Of a stretch of 64,000 nt of DNA, positions 35,799-45,585 are shown in pieces. The notes under the pieces were generated by a model, which was not told where the DNA came from, ran no database searches, and saw only the letters and a program-made list of their open reading frames with translations. The position numbers and the translations under genes are program-made. Source of the stretch: Bacteroidales bacterium. Lineage in GTDB: Bacteria > Bacteroidota > Bacteroidia > Bacteroidales > NBLH01. The DNA is taken from the NCBI GenBank assembly GCA_016937695.1, contig JAFGWC010000056.1, positions 1-64,000 on the forward strand, given 5' to 3'. Position 1 is the stretch's first letter; every line of letters starts with the position of its first letter.

Positions 35799-38167
35799 AT
35801 GAAAAAAAATTACTTTTTTTTACTGATAAGCATTTTTGTTTTATCATTATTTCCTAAAAGCCTAATCGGACAAAGAACATGTGCTGCACATGAGCATATG
35901 TTAGAGCAGCATGCAAAAAGTCCTAAAATGCAACAAAAGGCTCAGGAACTTGAAGATTATACAAAGCTGTTTGTTAAAAACTTTTCTGCAAATAAGGCAA
36001 GTAATACTCGCACAATTCCTGTTAATGTTATTGTTATTTATTCAAATACACAACAAAACATTAGCGATGCGCAAATTCAATCGCAAATTTCAGTATTAAA
36101 TAAAGATTATGGTGGAATAAATACTGATTTGTCTGGCGTTCCTTCTGAGTTTACAGGAGTTACTTCAAGTGGTACAGGAATTCAATTTGTACTTGCAAAC
36201 ATCGAAAGGCATTCAAATAGTAAATCAGAATGGGGTTACCAAGATGCTATGAAAATAGCATATCCGCCAACAAGTCCATCAACAACATTAAATATGTGGA
36301 TTTGTAATATTGGTGGTGGTATATTAGGTTATGCTCAATTTCCTGGAGGAGCTGCTTCAACTGATGGTGTTGTTTTTTCACCTCTGTATTGTGGTAGTTC
36401 TGATTATGGAAGTACATTTTATTTAGATGCACCTTTTGATAAAGGAAGAACAGCAACTCATGAAATAGGTCATTATTTAAATTTACGCCATATTTGGGGT
36501 GATGGAAATTGTACTGCTACTGATTATGTTGATGATACTCCAAGTGCTGAATCTGAATATTATGGTTGTCCTACTTATCCACAAAATTCTTGTAATAGCA
36601 ATGATATGTTCATGAATTATATGGATTATGTTGATGATCAGTGTATGTTTATGTTTTCTGACGGACAGGAAGCAAGAATGTGGGCTTGTTTAAATACAAC
36701 TAGATCAGAACTAGGTACTTCAAGTGGAAATATTGATCCAACTGCAGATGCAAATGGACCTTATACTGGAGATACTGGAATTGCAATCAATTTTAGCAGT
36801 AATGGTTCTTCAGATTCTGACGGAACAATTGCTAGTTATTCTTGGAATTTCGGTGATGGTAGCACTAGTACTTCTGCTAATCCATCTCATACTTATTCTG
36901 CTGATGGAAATTATAATGTAAGCTTGACAGTAACTGATAATCAAGGTGCTACAGATGTAGATAATACAACTGCAGTTATAGGCGAAAATGCATGTTCTGG
37001 TGTTTCAGCATGCGACGGAGCAATTAAATTAACACTTTTAACAGATAAATATGGTTCTGAAACCAGTTGGACACTTAAAAATAGTTCTGGAACAACAGTT
37101 CAATCAGGTTCAGGATATTCAAATAGCACTACTTATAATATTAATTGGAATTTAACCGAAGGCCAATATACATTTACTATTAACGATTCATATGGAGATG
37201 GTATTTGTTGTGCTTACGGAAGTGGTTCTTATAAATTAACTGATGGATGTAATGCAACATTAGTTGCAGGTGGAGCTTTTGGCAGTTCAGAATCAACAAT
37301 ATTCTGCACAGGAACTACAGAAAACAATGCACCGGTTGCTGAAGCTAATGGACCTTATTCTGCATATAAAGGTGTTGCTATTAGTTTTTCTAGTGCCGGT
37401 ACAGCCGATTCTGACGGAACAATTTCTTCATATTCATGGAATTTTGGAGATGGAACTACAAGTACTTCTGCTAATCCAAGCCATTCTTATTCTTCTGTAG
37501 GTAATTACACTGCAACATTAACTGTTACTGATAATGCAGGAGCAACAGACTCAGACCAAGCTAGTGTTTCAATTACTGAAGCGCCTTCTTGTATAAATGT
37601 TAACTTAACAATTAAATTGGATAATTATCCTGAAGAAACAAGCTGGACATTAAAAACTAGTACAGGTTCTACTGTTGCGTCTGGTGGAACTTATGGTAAT
37701 ATGGCTGATGGTTCTATTGTTACAAGTAGCAATTGCTTAGCAGTTGGTTGTTATACTTTTACCATTAATGATACTTATGGAGATGGTATTTGCTGTAAAT
37801 ACGGAAGTGGCTCTTATAATCTTGTTGATGCTTCTGGAACTGTATTAGCTTCAGGCGGTACATTTATTAAAACTCAAGCAACTAATTTCTGTTTAGGTTC
37901 AGGTAGAAATTCAGCTGGAAATGTTAGTCAGGAAATGGATATTGAAGACTCTAGAATTTATCCTAATCCAACTGATGATTTTATTAATGTAAAAGTTGCT
38001 GAAGGACATATAATTTATGCAATATTATTACTCTTGATGGAAAAGTTATTGAAACTGAAGTAAATGATAATAAAGTAAATGTATCGCAGCTTAAGCCTGG
38101 TGTATATTTTATTTCTATCAAAATGGATAATGAGAAGATTATCGAAGAAAGATTTGTTAAAAAATAG
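35799..38167 (+). CDS. Secreted M43-type metalloprotease with two PKD domains and T9SS C-terminal sorting domain (frameshift near 38003-38006)
   Basis: 'TATHEIGHYLNLRHIWGDG' zincin motif; PKD 'SWNFGDGSTSTSANPSHTYS' twice; 'RIYPNPTDDFINVKVAEG'. Alternate frame after ~38005 reads TYNLCNIITLDGKVIETEVNDNKVNVSQLKPGVYFISIKMDNEKIIEERFVKK*, a T9SS CTD. Confidence 0.85.
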
Positions 38168-38186
38168 AATAAACCATTACTAACGT

Positions 38187-38220
38187 AAAAGCTGCTCAAA
38201 AATTTTGAGCAGCTTTTTTT
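38187..38220 (+). terminator. Intrinsic terminator after the metalloprotease gene
   Basis: gctgctcaaaa / ttttgagcagc followed by TTTTTTT. Confidence 0.88.
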
Positions 38221-38285
38221 ATATGTTAATTTGTTGATTATTAATTGTTAAGTAAATTTATTTTGTTGATTTATTTGCTGAAAAA

Positions 38286-38795
38286 TTAAATTTCTTCTTC
38301 AACTTTTTCTTCAAATTGGCTTAATGGAGTGTAATTTTCTGGGATTTTATCATTTATTACTTCATCTTTTTTGAAAAATGGAAATACGTCCATAATTGGT
38401 GATTCCTGAATCGCAGGTATATCATACTCACTTATCATATCTTTTAATAAATCTACTATACTGTCAAAAGCTTCTTTTACTGTATTAGCTTGAATTAACA
38501 TATATGAGTTAGTTTTTCTCTCAACACCTTTTTCTTCATCCAAATTAATGTATGATACTTTGCTTTTATACCATCTGTCGCCATTTTCGTTTGGGTGAAT
38601 TTCGCTATAATTTGCTATTTTAATATTTGTTACAAAAAAATCACCCGAAATGTAAGATTCAAGCATTTCATGAATTCTTTTTTCTGCATCTGTAAATGAA
38701 ACAGCATCAACAAGATAAGGCTCAGTTACCTTTTTTTCTCTGCCATCTTCCATTCTTTTTTCATATCTAACTTTGCATTCAAACCAAGTGCTCAT
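38286..38795 (-). CDS. DUF4494 domain-containing protein
   Basis: 'WFECKVRYEKRMEDGREKKVTEPYLVDAVSFTDAEKRIHEMLESYISGDFFVTNIK'. Confidence 0.85.
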   Translation of the reverse strand: MSTWFECKVRYEKRMEDGREKKVTEPYLVDAVSFTDAEKRIHEMLESYISGDFFVTNIKIANYSEIHPNENGDRWYKSKVSYINLDEEKGVERKTNSYMLIQANTVKEAFDSIVDLLKDMISEYDIPAIQESPIMDVFPFFKKDEVINDKIPENYTPLSQFEEKVEEEI

Positions 38796-38802
38796 AATAT
38801 TA

Positions 38803-38879
38803 GTAATTTGTAAATTAGTAATTTTGTGTATTAGTGTATTAGTGTATTAGTAATTAGTATATTAGTATATTAGTAATTA
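38803..38879. repeat. 8-nt word repeat tract (TATTAGTG-type)
   Basis: gtgtattagtgtattagtgtattagtaattagtatattagtatattagtaatt, directly upstream of the DUF4494 gene start. Confidence 0.8.
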
Positions 38880-39068
38880 AGAATATTAAAAGTTCATTTT
38901 AATATTCAATTTCTAATTTCATGTCAATTAGTGCAAACAAATAATATTAGGCATCAGAAATATTTTAAATGATAGCCATAACCAAAATCCAATAAAAATG
39001 CGACAAAGATAATAATATATGAAAAGTATTTTTTTGATTGTAAATTTAGTTATTAACAAAAATTGCAA

Positions 39069-39707
39069 TTATTTTTTTTCCTGATAAAACTTGCAATATT
39101 CTGTCAAACCACATTCGTTGCATTTTGGGTTTCTTGCCACACAAGTGTATCTTCCATGAAGAATTAGCCAATGGTGAGCTAGAGGAATTATTTCGTCGGG
39201 AATGTATTTTACAAGTTGCTTTTCTGTTTCGAGTGGAGTTTTTGAGTTTGTTGTTAATCCAATTCTTGCGGAAACACGAAATACATGAGTATCAACAGCC
39301 ATTGCAGGTTGATTGTAAAGTACTGATGCTAAAACGTTTGCAGTTTTACGGCCAACACCCGGAAGCTTTTGCATTTCGTTAATATCACTTGGTAAAATGC
39401 CATTAAAACTTTCTAAAACCATTTTTGCCATTCCAACTAAATGTTTTGCTTTATTATTAGGATATGAACAGCTTCTTATATAATCAAAAACTTCAGCAGA
39501 ATCAACATTTGCAAGTTCTTTAAAATCTTTAAATCTTTTAAAAAAATCAACAGTTATAACATTTACTCGTTTATCTGTGCATTGTGCCGAAAGTATAACT
39601 GCAACAATTAATTCGTAAGGTGAATTGTAATTTAGTTCGGTTTCTGCAATCGGCCTATGTTCTTTAAAATATTCTATTATCTTTTCAAAACGTTCTTTTT
39701 TTGTCAT
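39069..39707 (-). CDS. nth: Endonuclease III
   Basis: HhH 'LPGVGRKTANVLASVLYNQPAMAVDTHVFRVSARIGL' and C-terminal 4Fe-4S cysteines 'CVARNPKCNECGLTEYC'. Confidence 0.95.
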   Translation of the reverse strand: MTKKERFEKIIEYFKEHRPIAETELNYNSPYELIVAVILSAQCTDKRVNVITVDFFKRFKDFKELANVDSAEVFDYIRSCSYPNNKAKHLVGMAKMVLESFNGILPSDINEMQKLPGVGRKTANVLASVLYNQPAMAVDTHVFRVSARIGLTTNSKTPLETEKQLVKYIPDEIIPLAHHWLILHGRYTCVARNPKCNECGLTEYCKFYQEKK

Positions 39708-39725
39708 ATAAAATTGATTATTTGT

Positions 39726-41546
39726 TTATTTAATTAGTTTTTTCAATAAATCCATTCTGCCAATGTTTGAAAGCTTATTTTCAATTTTTTTCCTAAATTC
39801 TTTTTTATACCAAAAGAAAAATAATCTTTGATTTAATTTTTCATCCTTATTTCTTGCTGTATAAACTTTCTCCATTGTAAATGGATGATAACCAGAGTAA
39901 TATATCACTGTTGAAAGTGTCATTGGTGTTGGTGTAAAATCCTGAACTTGTTCAAGTTTAAAATCTAATTCTTTGGTTTCATAGGCTAATTCTGCCATAT
40001 CTGTTATTTGACTTGCAGGATGGCTGGAAATAAAATATGGTATTAATTGTTGATTTAAATTTGCTGATTTATTGATTTTTTCAAAAATGCTATTGAATTT
40101 TTTGAAGAATTTAAAAGAAGGTTTGCGCATCATTTTTAATACTGCATCTGATGTGTGCTCCGGCGCTACTTTTAATCTTCCCGAAACATGATTTTGGATG
40201 AGATTTTTTGTGTATTCTAATTTGTTGCCTTTTATTTCGTCATTTTTATCAAATAATAAATCATATCTGATACCGCTTCCTATAAAAATTTTTTTTATTC
40301 CTTCAATTTTTTCGGCTTTATTGTATATATTATTTAGTTCTTTATGGCTGGTATTCAGATTATTACAGATATTTGGAAAAATACATGAAGGTCTTTTACA
40401 TTTTTCGCAAATAGATAAATCAAAACCTTCCATTTTGTACATATTTGCCGATGGACCGCCAAGATCTGAAATATAGCCTTTGAAATCAGGCATTTTTGTT
40501 ATTTGTTTTACTTCTTCTAATATTGATTTTTCTGATCTGCTTTGAATAAATTTTCCCTGATGTGCCGATATTGTACAAAAACTGCAACCGCCAAAACATC
40601 CTCTGTGAATATTTATCGAAAATTTTATCATGTCAAATGCCGGAATTGCTCCTTTTTTTTGATATTTAGGATGTGGCAATCTAGAGTAGGGGAGATTGAA
40701 AATTTTGTTAAGTTCTTTTTCTGGCAAAATATCGTTTGGCGGATTTACAATAACTACTTGATTTCCAATTTGTTGAACTAATATTTTAGCAAGTTTTTTA
40801 TTCGATTCTTCTTCAATATGCTTAAAATTTTCAGCAAATTTCTTTTTGCTTTTTAAACATTCTTCGTGCGAATGCAATTTAATTGTATTTTCAGATTTAT
40901 TATTCGTAATCTCCTTTAAATCAGCAATATAGGCAGTTTGATTAATGTTTATTAACTCATTAATTTTTTTTCCTGCTTTTAAATTCAATGCAATTTCGGT
41001 AATAGCTTTTTCGCCCATTCCATAAACTAATAAATCGGCTTTGCTTTCTGCTAAAATGCTTTGCTTTAATGTGTTAGACCAATAATCGTAATGCGTTAAA
41101 CGACGAAGAGATGCCTCAACTCCGCCAATAATTAAAGGAACATCAGGATAAATATTTTTTAAGATATTTGAATATACAATTGTTGCATAATCGGGTCTAA
41201 AACCACTTTGTCCGCCTGCTGTATAAGCATCGTTAGAGCGCAGTCTTTTATTTGCGGTATAATGATTTACCATAGAATCCATATTTCCTGCACTTACGCC
41301 AAAAAATAAACGTGGTTTTCCTAATTTTTTAAAATCTCGTAAATCGTCTTGCCAGTTTGGTTGTGGAATAATAGCAACTTTTAAATCTAAATTCTCTAAA
41401 ACTCTTCCAATTACGGCAATTCCAAACGATGGATGATCAATATAAGCATCGCCGCTAAAAAGAATTACATCAATATAATCCCAGCCTCTTTCTTTTACTT
41501 CTTTAGCTGTGGTTGGGAGATGCGTAAATTTTTTGTCTGATTTCAA
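39726..41546 (-). CDS. ygiQ: YgiQ family radical SAM protein
   Basis: 'YIDVILFSGDAYIDHPSFGIAVIGRVLE', radical SAM 'HRGCFGGCSFCTISAHQGKFIQSRS'. Confidence 0.93.
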   Translation of the reverse strand: MKSDKKFTHLPTTAKEVKERGWDYIDVILFSGDAYIDHPSFGIAVIGRVLENLDLKVAIIPQPNWQDDLRDFKKLGKPRLFFGVSAGNMDSMVNHYTANKRLRSNDAYTAGGQSGFRPDYATIVYSNILKNIYPDVPLIIGGVEASLRRLTHYDYWSNTLKQSILAESKADLLVYGMGEKAITEIALNLKAGKKINELININQTAYIADLKEITNNKSENTIKLHSHEECLKSKKKFAENFKHIEEESNKKLAKILVQQIGNQVVIVNPPNDILPEKELNKIFNLPYSRLPHPKYQKKGAIPAFDMIKFSINIHRGCFGGCSFCTISAHQGKFIQSRSEKSILEEVKQITKMPDFKGYISDLGGPSANMYKMEGFDLSICEKCKRPSCIFPNICNNLNTSHKELNNIYNKAEKIEGIKKIFIGSGIRYDLLFDKNDEIKGNKLEYTKNLIQNHVSGRLKVAPEHTSDAVLKMMRKPSFKFFKKFNSIFEKINKSANLNQQLIPYFISSHPASQITDMAELAYETKELDFKLEQVQDFTPTPMTLSTVIYYSGYHPFTMEKVYTARNKDEKLNQRLFFFWYKKEFRKKIENKLSNIGRMDLLKKLIK

Positions 41547-41665
41547 AGTTGTAAATTGTTTTGTTGGTTATTTGTTTATTTTAAAATAGAAATAAAAGTG
41601 TCTATTTTTTTTACAAAGATATATAACAAATTAAATATTTTAATTGGTTTAAAGCAATTGGTAAT

Positions 41666-42075
41666 TTATTCAATAATTGTTAAAACAAGTTTTCTTGAGC
41701 CGCCTCGATTTCTAAATTCGCATAAATAAATGCCTTGCCAAGTTCCCAGATTTAATTTGCCGTTAGATATTGGAATTGTTAACGAATTACCTATTAATGA
41801 GGCTTTTATATGTGCAGGCATATCGTCTGCTCCTTCCGTTGTATGTGTGTAATAAGTCATATTTTCAGGTATTAATTTGTTGAAAATATTTTCAAAATCA
41901 ACTCTAACAGATGGATCAGCATTTTCGTTTATTGTTATGCTGCTGAAGTATGTTTTATAAAAATATTTAGTAAACCTGATTTTGGAAGTTTATCTATCTT
42001 ATTTTCAATAACATCGGTAATTAAATGATATCCTCTTTTGTATGCCGGTAATTGTATTTCTAATTGATGTGTCAT
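41666..42075 (-). pseudogene. YjbQ/UPF0047 family protein split by a single-nt frameshift near 41937-41945
   Basis: Frame 1 from 42075: MTHQLEIQLPAYKRGYHLITDVIENKIDKLPKSGLLNIFIKHTSAA*. The shifted frame continues ITINENADPSVRVDFENIFNKLIPENMTYYTHTTEGADDMPAHIKASLIGNSLTIPISNGKLNLGTWQGIYLCEFRNRGGSRKLVLTIIE*. Confidence 0.85.
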
Positions 42076-42104
42076 AATACGATTTTTTATTTGAAAATTT
42101 ATTT

Positions 42105-42812
42105 TCAGTAGATTTTATCGTCAAAATTTAATTTTTTATTCAGCATATCTTTTTCCCAATTCGGAGGAAAACTTGCATGAGAATTATTATGCATATCAGT
42201 AATTACTTTTTTTACATTTTTTTGAATTTCATTTGGTAATTTGTAAAACATACTGTCAACTTTAGTAAATCTAAAACGATCATATTCACTATTTTGATTT
42301 CGAATTGCTCTTTTTTTACCTTTATAAAATGTTAAAATCTTAACTCTTGCTTCTCCAACGTATGATTTACCGTAAGTTCCATAAACTATAACAGGCTCGA
42401 TTAAACCATCTTTGTTAAAATCTTCTAATTTTAAATATTTTGTCCAAAAACCAATAGAGTCTTCCGGTTCTATATATCTTTCTGTTTTAACAAAATCAAT
42501 AATTGACCAATTTAAAAAATATGAGCCATTTATGTATCTAAAGTTAAATGCTTTTAAGGAATCTTGTTCAAATTTATCATTTTTTTTAACTGTTGATTTT
42601 TCAGTTAAGATAATAAAATTTGTACCGGATTTATCTGTGTATTTATAAATTTTTGCTATTGGGAAATCAATATTTAAATGATTTAAAAGACTATCAGAAA
42701 ATATTGAATCAATTTGATTTTCAGAAAGTTGAATGTTTTTTGTTTGTATTTTTTGTGCAAAACAATTTAAATTTATTATTGAAATAAAAACTATTAATAA
42801 TATCTTTTTCAT
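42105..42812 (-). CDS. Secreted hypothetical protein with a VCBS-like 'DFNKDGLIE' motif
   Basis: Signal peptide 'MKKILLIVFISIINLNCFAQ'; 'KLEDFNKDGLIEPVIVYGTYG'. Confidence 0.5.
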   Translation of the reverse strand: MKKILLIVFISIINLNCFAQKIQTKNIQLSENQIDSIFSDSLLNHLNIDFPIAKIYKYTDKSGTNFIILTEKSTVKKNDKFEQDSLKAFNFRYINGSYFLNWSIIDFVKTERYIEPEDSIGFWTKYLKLEDFNKDGLIEPVIVYGTYGKSYVGEARVKILTFYKGKKRAIRNQNSEYDRFRFTKVDSMFYKLPNEIQKNVKKVITDMHNNSHASFPPNWEKDMLNKKLNFDDKIY

Positions 42813-42856
42813 ATTATATTATCTTTTTAGTAATACAAATATAGATTTAATATTAT

Positions 42857-42895
42857 AAAAAATTAAAGCAGCAATTATTTAAAATGCTGCTTTAA
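42857..42895 (-). terminator. Intrinsic terminator of the iorBA unit (minus strand)
   Basis: ttaaagcagca (42863-42873) / tgctgctttaa (42885-42895); on the minus strand the hairpin is followed by TTTTTTAT. Confidence 0.75.
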
Positions 42896-42925
42896 TAAAA
42901 AAATATTCCGCTGATTAATAGATAA

Positions 42926-43507
42926 TTACATTTGGGTTTCAGCAAATTCTCTTCCTAATTTTAATGCTTTTAAGTTTATATTAACAATTTCTTCGCCTTT
43001 TCTTTCAAATATTGTTCTTATGGCTTTTTCTAAATCTTCAAATTTAATATTTAAAAATGGCGAAGCAGCACCAAGCACAACTATATTTGATGATCGAGAA
43101 GCTTTTATCTCTTTTGCCATTGCATCTGCATCAATAATAATATGATTTTTAATCGACTTAATTTCATTTGTAATATCTTGATTATCAGGATAATTAGAAA
43201 TATTTATAAAGGGTGTTGAATTTGTAACCAACCAACCATTTTTCGATAAAAAAGGCAGATAGCGTAAGCCTTCCATTGGCTCAACAGCAATAATAATATC
43301 TGCTGATCCATTTCCAATTAAGTCTGAAGCTATAGGTTTATCTGAAATTCTTAAATGAGATTGAACATCGCCACCTCTTTGGCTCATACCGTGAACTTCA
43401 GATTGTTTTATATGTAAATTGTTTTGCAATGCGGCAGTACCAATTGTGGCAGCAATTGTTAAAATTCCTTGTCCGCCTACGCCTGCTAAAATTATATCTG
43501 TTTTCAT
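42926..43507 (-). CDS. iorB: Indolepyruvate oxidoreductase subunit beta
   Basis: 'DIILAGVGGQGILTIAATIGTAAL', 'KQSEVHGMSQRGGDVQSHLRIS'. Confidence 0.9.
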   Translation of the reverse strand: MKTDIILAGVGGQGILTIAATIGTAALQNNLHIKQSEVHGMSQRGGDVQSHLRISDKPIASDLIGNGSADIIIAVEPMEGLRYLPFLSKNGWLVTNSTPFINISNYPDNQDITNEIKSIKNHIIIDADAMAKEIKASRSSNIVVLGAASPFLNIKFEDLEKAIRTIFERKGEEIVNINLKALKLGREFAETQM

Positions 43508-43510
43508 TTG

Positions 43511-43594
43511 TTTAAATTGTTAAATTGTTAAATTGCTGAATTGTTAAAATTGATAAAAAAATTATGTTAATAAAATCAAATTAACAATTCAAAT
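43511..43594. repeat. 8-nt word repeat (TTAAATTG-type) with an inverted copy, in the iorA-iorB spacer
   Basis: TTAAATTG x3, CTGAATTG, TTAAAATTG (43512-43552), followed by caaattaacaattcaaat (43577-43594), which is inverse to gctgaattgttaaaattg with mismatches. Confidence 0.75.
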
Positions 43595-43613
43595 AATCAT
43601 AATAAATATCTAC

Positions 43614-45227
43614 TTATCTTAAATTAAGTTCTCTTAATTTTTGAGTCAGATTTTTATTTGTTAGAGTTTGAATACACTGTCTTCTTGGTATTACAACAGA
43701 AACTCCATTGTAAGCCATTTCTTCTTTTAAAACTCTCACCATTTCATCATGATTTTTTTTAGTTGGATTCATCACGATAATATGCTCAGGATCAACGCCT
43801 ACGCCTTTACAAATATCTTCAATTTTACCAAGAGCTTTAGAGTCTTGCTGTCCGGTCATTCCTGTTGTAAAATTATCCGAAATTATTATTGTAATCGGTG
43901 AATTTTCAGAAACTGCATCTAAAAGCCCTGTTATGCCTGAGTGAGTAAAAGTTGAATCGCCAATTACAGCAACTGCCGGAATTAAACCTGCATCAGCAGC
44001 ACCTTTTGCCATTGTAATAGATGCTCCCATATCAACACATGAATTAATTGCGTTATATGGTTCTAAAGCACCTAAAGTATAACAGCCGATATCGGCAAAA
44101 ACTCTTCCTGCTCCGAATTCTGCAATAGCCTCATTTAAAGCTATATATGCATCAATATGTCCACATCCCACACACATTGCCGGTGGTCTTCCTGCTACAA
44201 GTTCAGGTATATTTTGTGTTTCTTCTTGTTTAAAACCAAGAGCCTTTCCAACAATGTTTGGATTTAATTCGCCATCTCTTGGTAAAGTTCCGTCAAGTCG
44301 TCCTTTTACTTTTTCTTTTTCAAGATATCCTTTAAGCGATTCTTCAACGATTGGTGCACCTTCTTCAAGAACCAGAATTTCTTCGCATTGGTTAAATATT
44401 TTTTCAATTAATTTTCGAGGTAGAGGATATTGTCCGATTTTTAAAACAGGATAAGGCACTTCTGTATCTACATAATTCTCGTTTAGATAGTTAAGAGCTA
44501 ATCCACAGGCAATTATACCAAGAGATTTATCTTTTCCATCAGTATATTTATTAAATTCTGATGCTTCTGAATCGATTTCAAAATTGATTTGATTGCTTAA
44601 AAGTCCTTTATATCGTTTTCTCGCAATTGAAGGAAGTAATACAAACTGACGAGGATCTCCGGGTAGACTATTTTTGTTTTGTTCAATTAAATCAAATCTG
44701 GAAATACCTGAACGTGAGTGAGATAACCTTGTTGTTATTCTTAAAAGAACCGGAACTTTAAATTTTTCTGAAAGCTCAAAGCCTTTATAAGCCATTTCGT
44801 AAGCTTCTTGCTGATTAGATGGTTCAAGAATCGGAATCATTGCAAATTTGGCATAAAATCTTGAATCTTGCTCATTTTGAGATGAATGCATTGATGGATC
44901 ATCTGCAACTGTAACAATTAAGCCGCCATTAACTCCTGTAATTGCAGAGTTTACAAAAGCATCTGCAGCAACGTTTAGGCCAACGTGTTTCATACAAACC
45001 ATTGCACGTTTTCCTGCATACGACATTCCAATTGCAGCTTCCATTGCTGTTTTTTCATTTGAAGACCATTTGCTGTGGATGTTTTTTTCAATTGCTGTTT
45101 TATCTCTTTGAATATATTCTGTAATTTCTGTTGAAGGTGTTCCCGGATATGCATAAACACCAGATAAGCCTCCATCAATTGCACCTTGTGCTATAGCTTC
45201 AGCACCTAATAATAAAATTTTTTGCAT
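43614..45227 (-). CDS. iorA: Indolepyruvate ferredoxin oxidoreductase subunit alpha
   Basis: 'LLGAEAIAQGAIDGGLSGVYAYPGTPSTEITEYI', 'PPAMCVGCGHIDAYIALNEA', TPP-binding 'VIGDSTFTHSGITGLLDAV'. Confidence 0.92.
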   Translation of the reverse strand: MQKILLLGAEAIAQGAIDGGLSGVYAYPGTPSTEITEYIQRDKTAIEKNIHSKWSSNEKTAMEAAIGMSYAGKRAMVCMKHVGLNVAADAFVNSAITGVNGGLIVTVADDPSMHSSQNEQDSRFYAKFAMIPILEPSNQQEAYEMAYKGFELSEKFKVPVLLRITTRLSHSRSGISRFDLIEQNKNSLPGDPRQFVLLPSIARKRYKGLLSNQINFEIDSEASEFNKYTDGKDKSLGIIACGLALNYLNENYVDTEVPYPVLKIGQYPLPRKLIEKIFNQCEEILVLEEGAPIVEESLKGYLEKEKVKGRLDGTLPRDGELNPNIVGKALGFKQEETQNIPELVAGRPPAMCVGCGHIDAYIALNEAIAEFGAGRVFADIGCYTLGALEPYNAINSCVDMGASITMAKGAADAGLIPAVAVIGDSTFTHSGITGLLDAVSENSPITIIISDNFTTGMTGQQDSKALGKIEDICKGVGVDPEHIIVMNPTKKNHDEMVRVLKEEMAYNGVSVVIPRRQCIQTLTNKNLTQKLRELNLR

Positions 45228-45521
45228 ATTATTATGTTTTATCGTTTTTAAATTAATTTAAAAGTAATTTTAAGCTTTGGATATTTTTAAATTGCTTAAA
45301 TAAAGATAGTTAGCTGCTAAGATTTTAATTCTGTATTTGAGGTATTTAGCAAGCTAAATGAAATTTGGTGTTTCAAATTTGCGAACGTCTCTTCTTTTTA
45401 AAAGAGCAAATAGTATTTTTGATAATATTTGATTCTTAAAAGTCTTCATTCGTTTTTTTTACAAAAATAATCAATTTTAAGTGTTAATCAAATGTTATAT
45501 AACTGATAAATTTATAAAAAC

Positions 45522-45549
45522 AAAAAAGCCGGTTTAAACCAGCTTTTTT
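45522..45549 (-). terminator. Intrinsic terminator downstream of rocD
   Basis: AAAAAAGCcGGTTTAAACCaGCTTTTTT. Confidence 0.8.
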
Positions 45550-45585
45550 ATTCAGAATTTGATTTCAAAATTTTCTGCTAAAAGA

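Noticed and set aside
38803-38879. Possible CRISPR array
   Set aside because: The units are 8 nt, contiguous and degenerate, with no unique spacers and no cas genes in the window.
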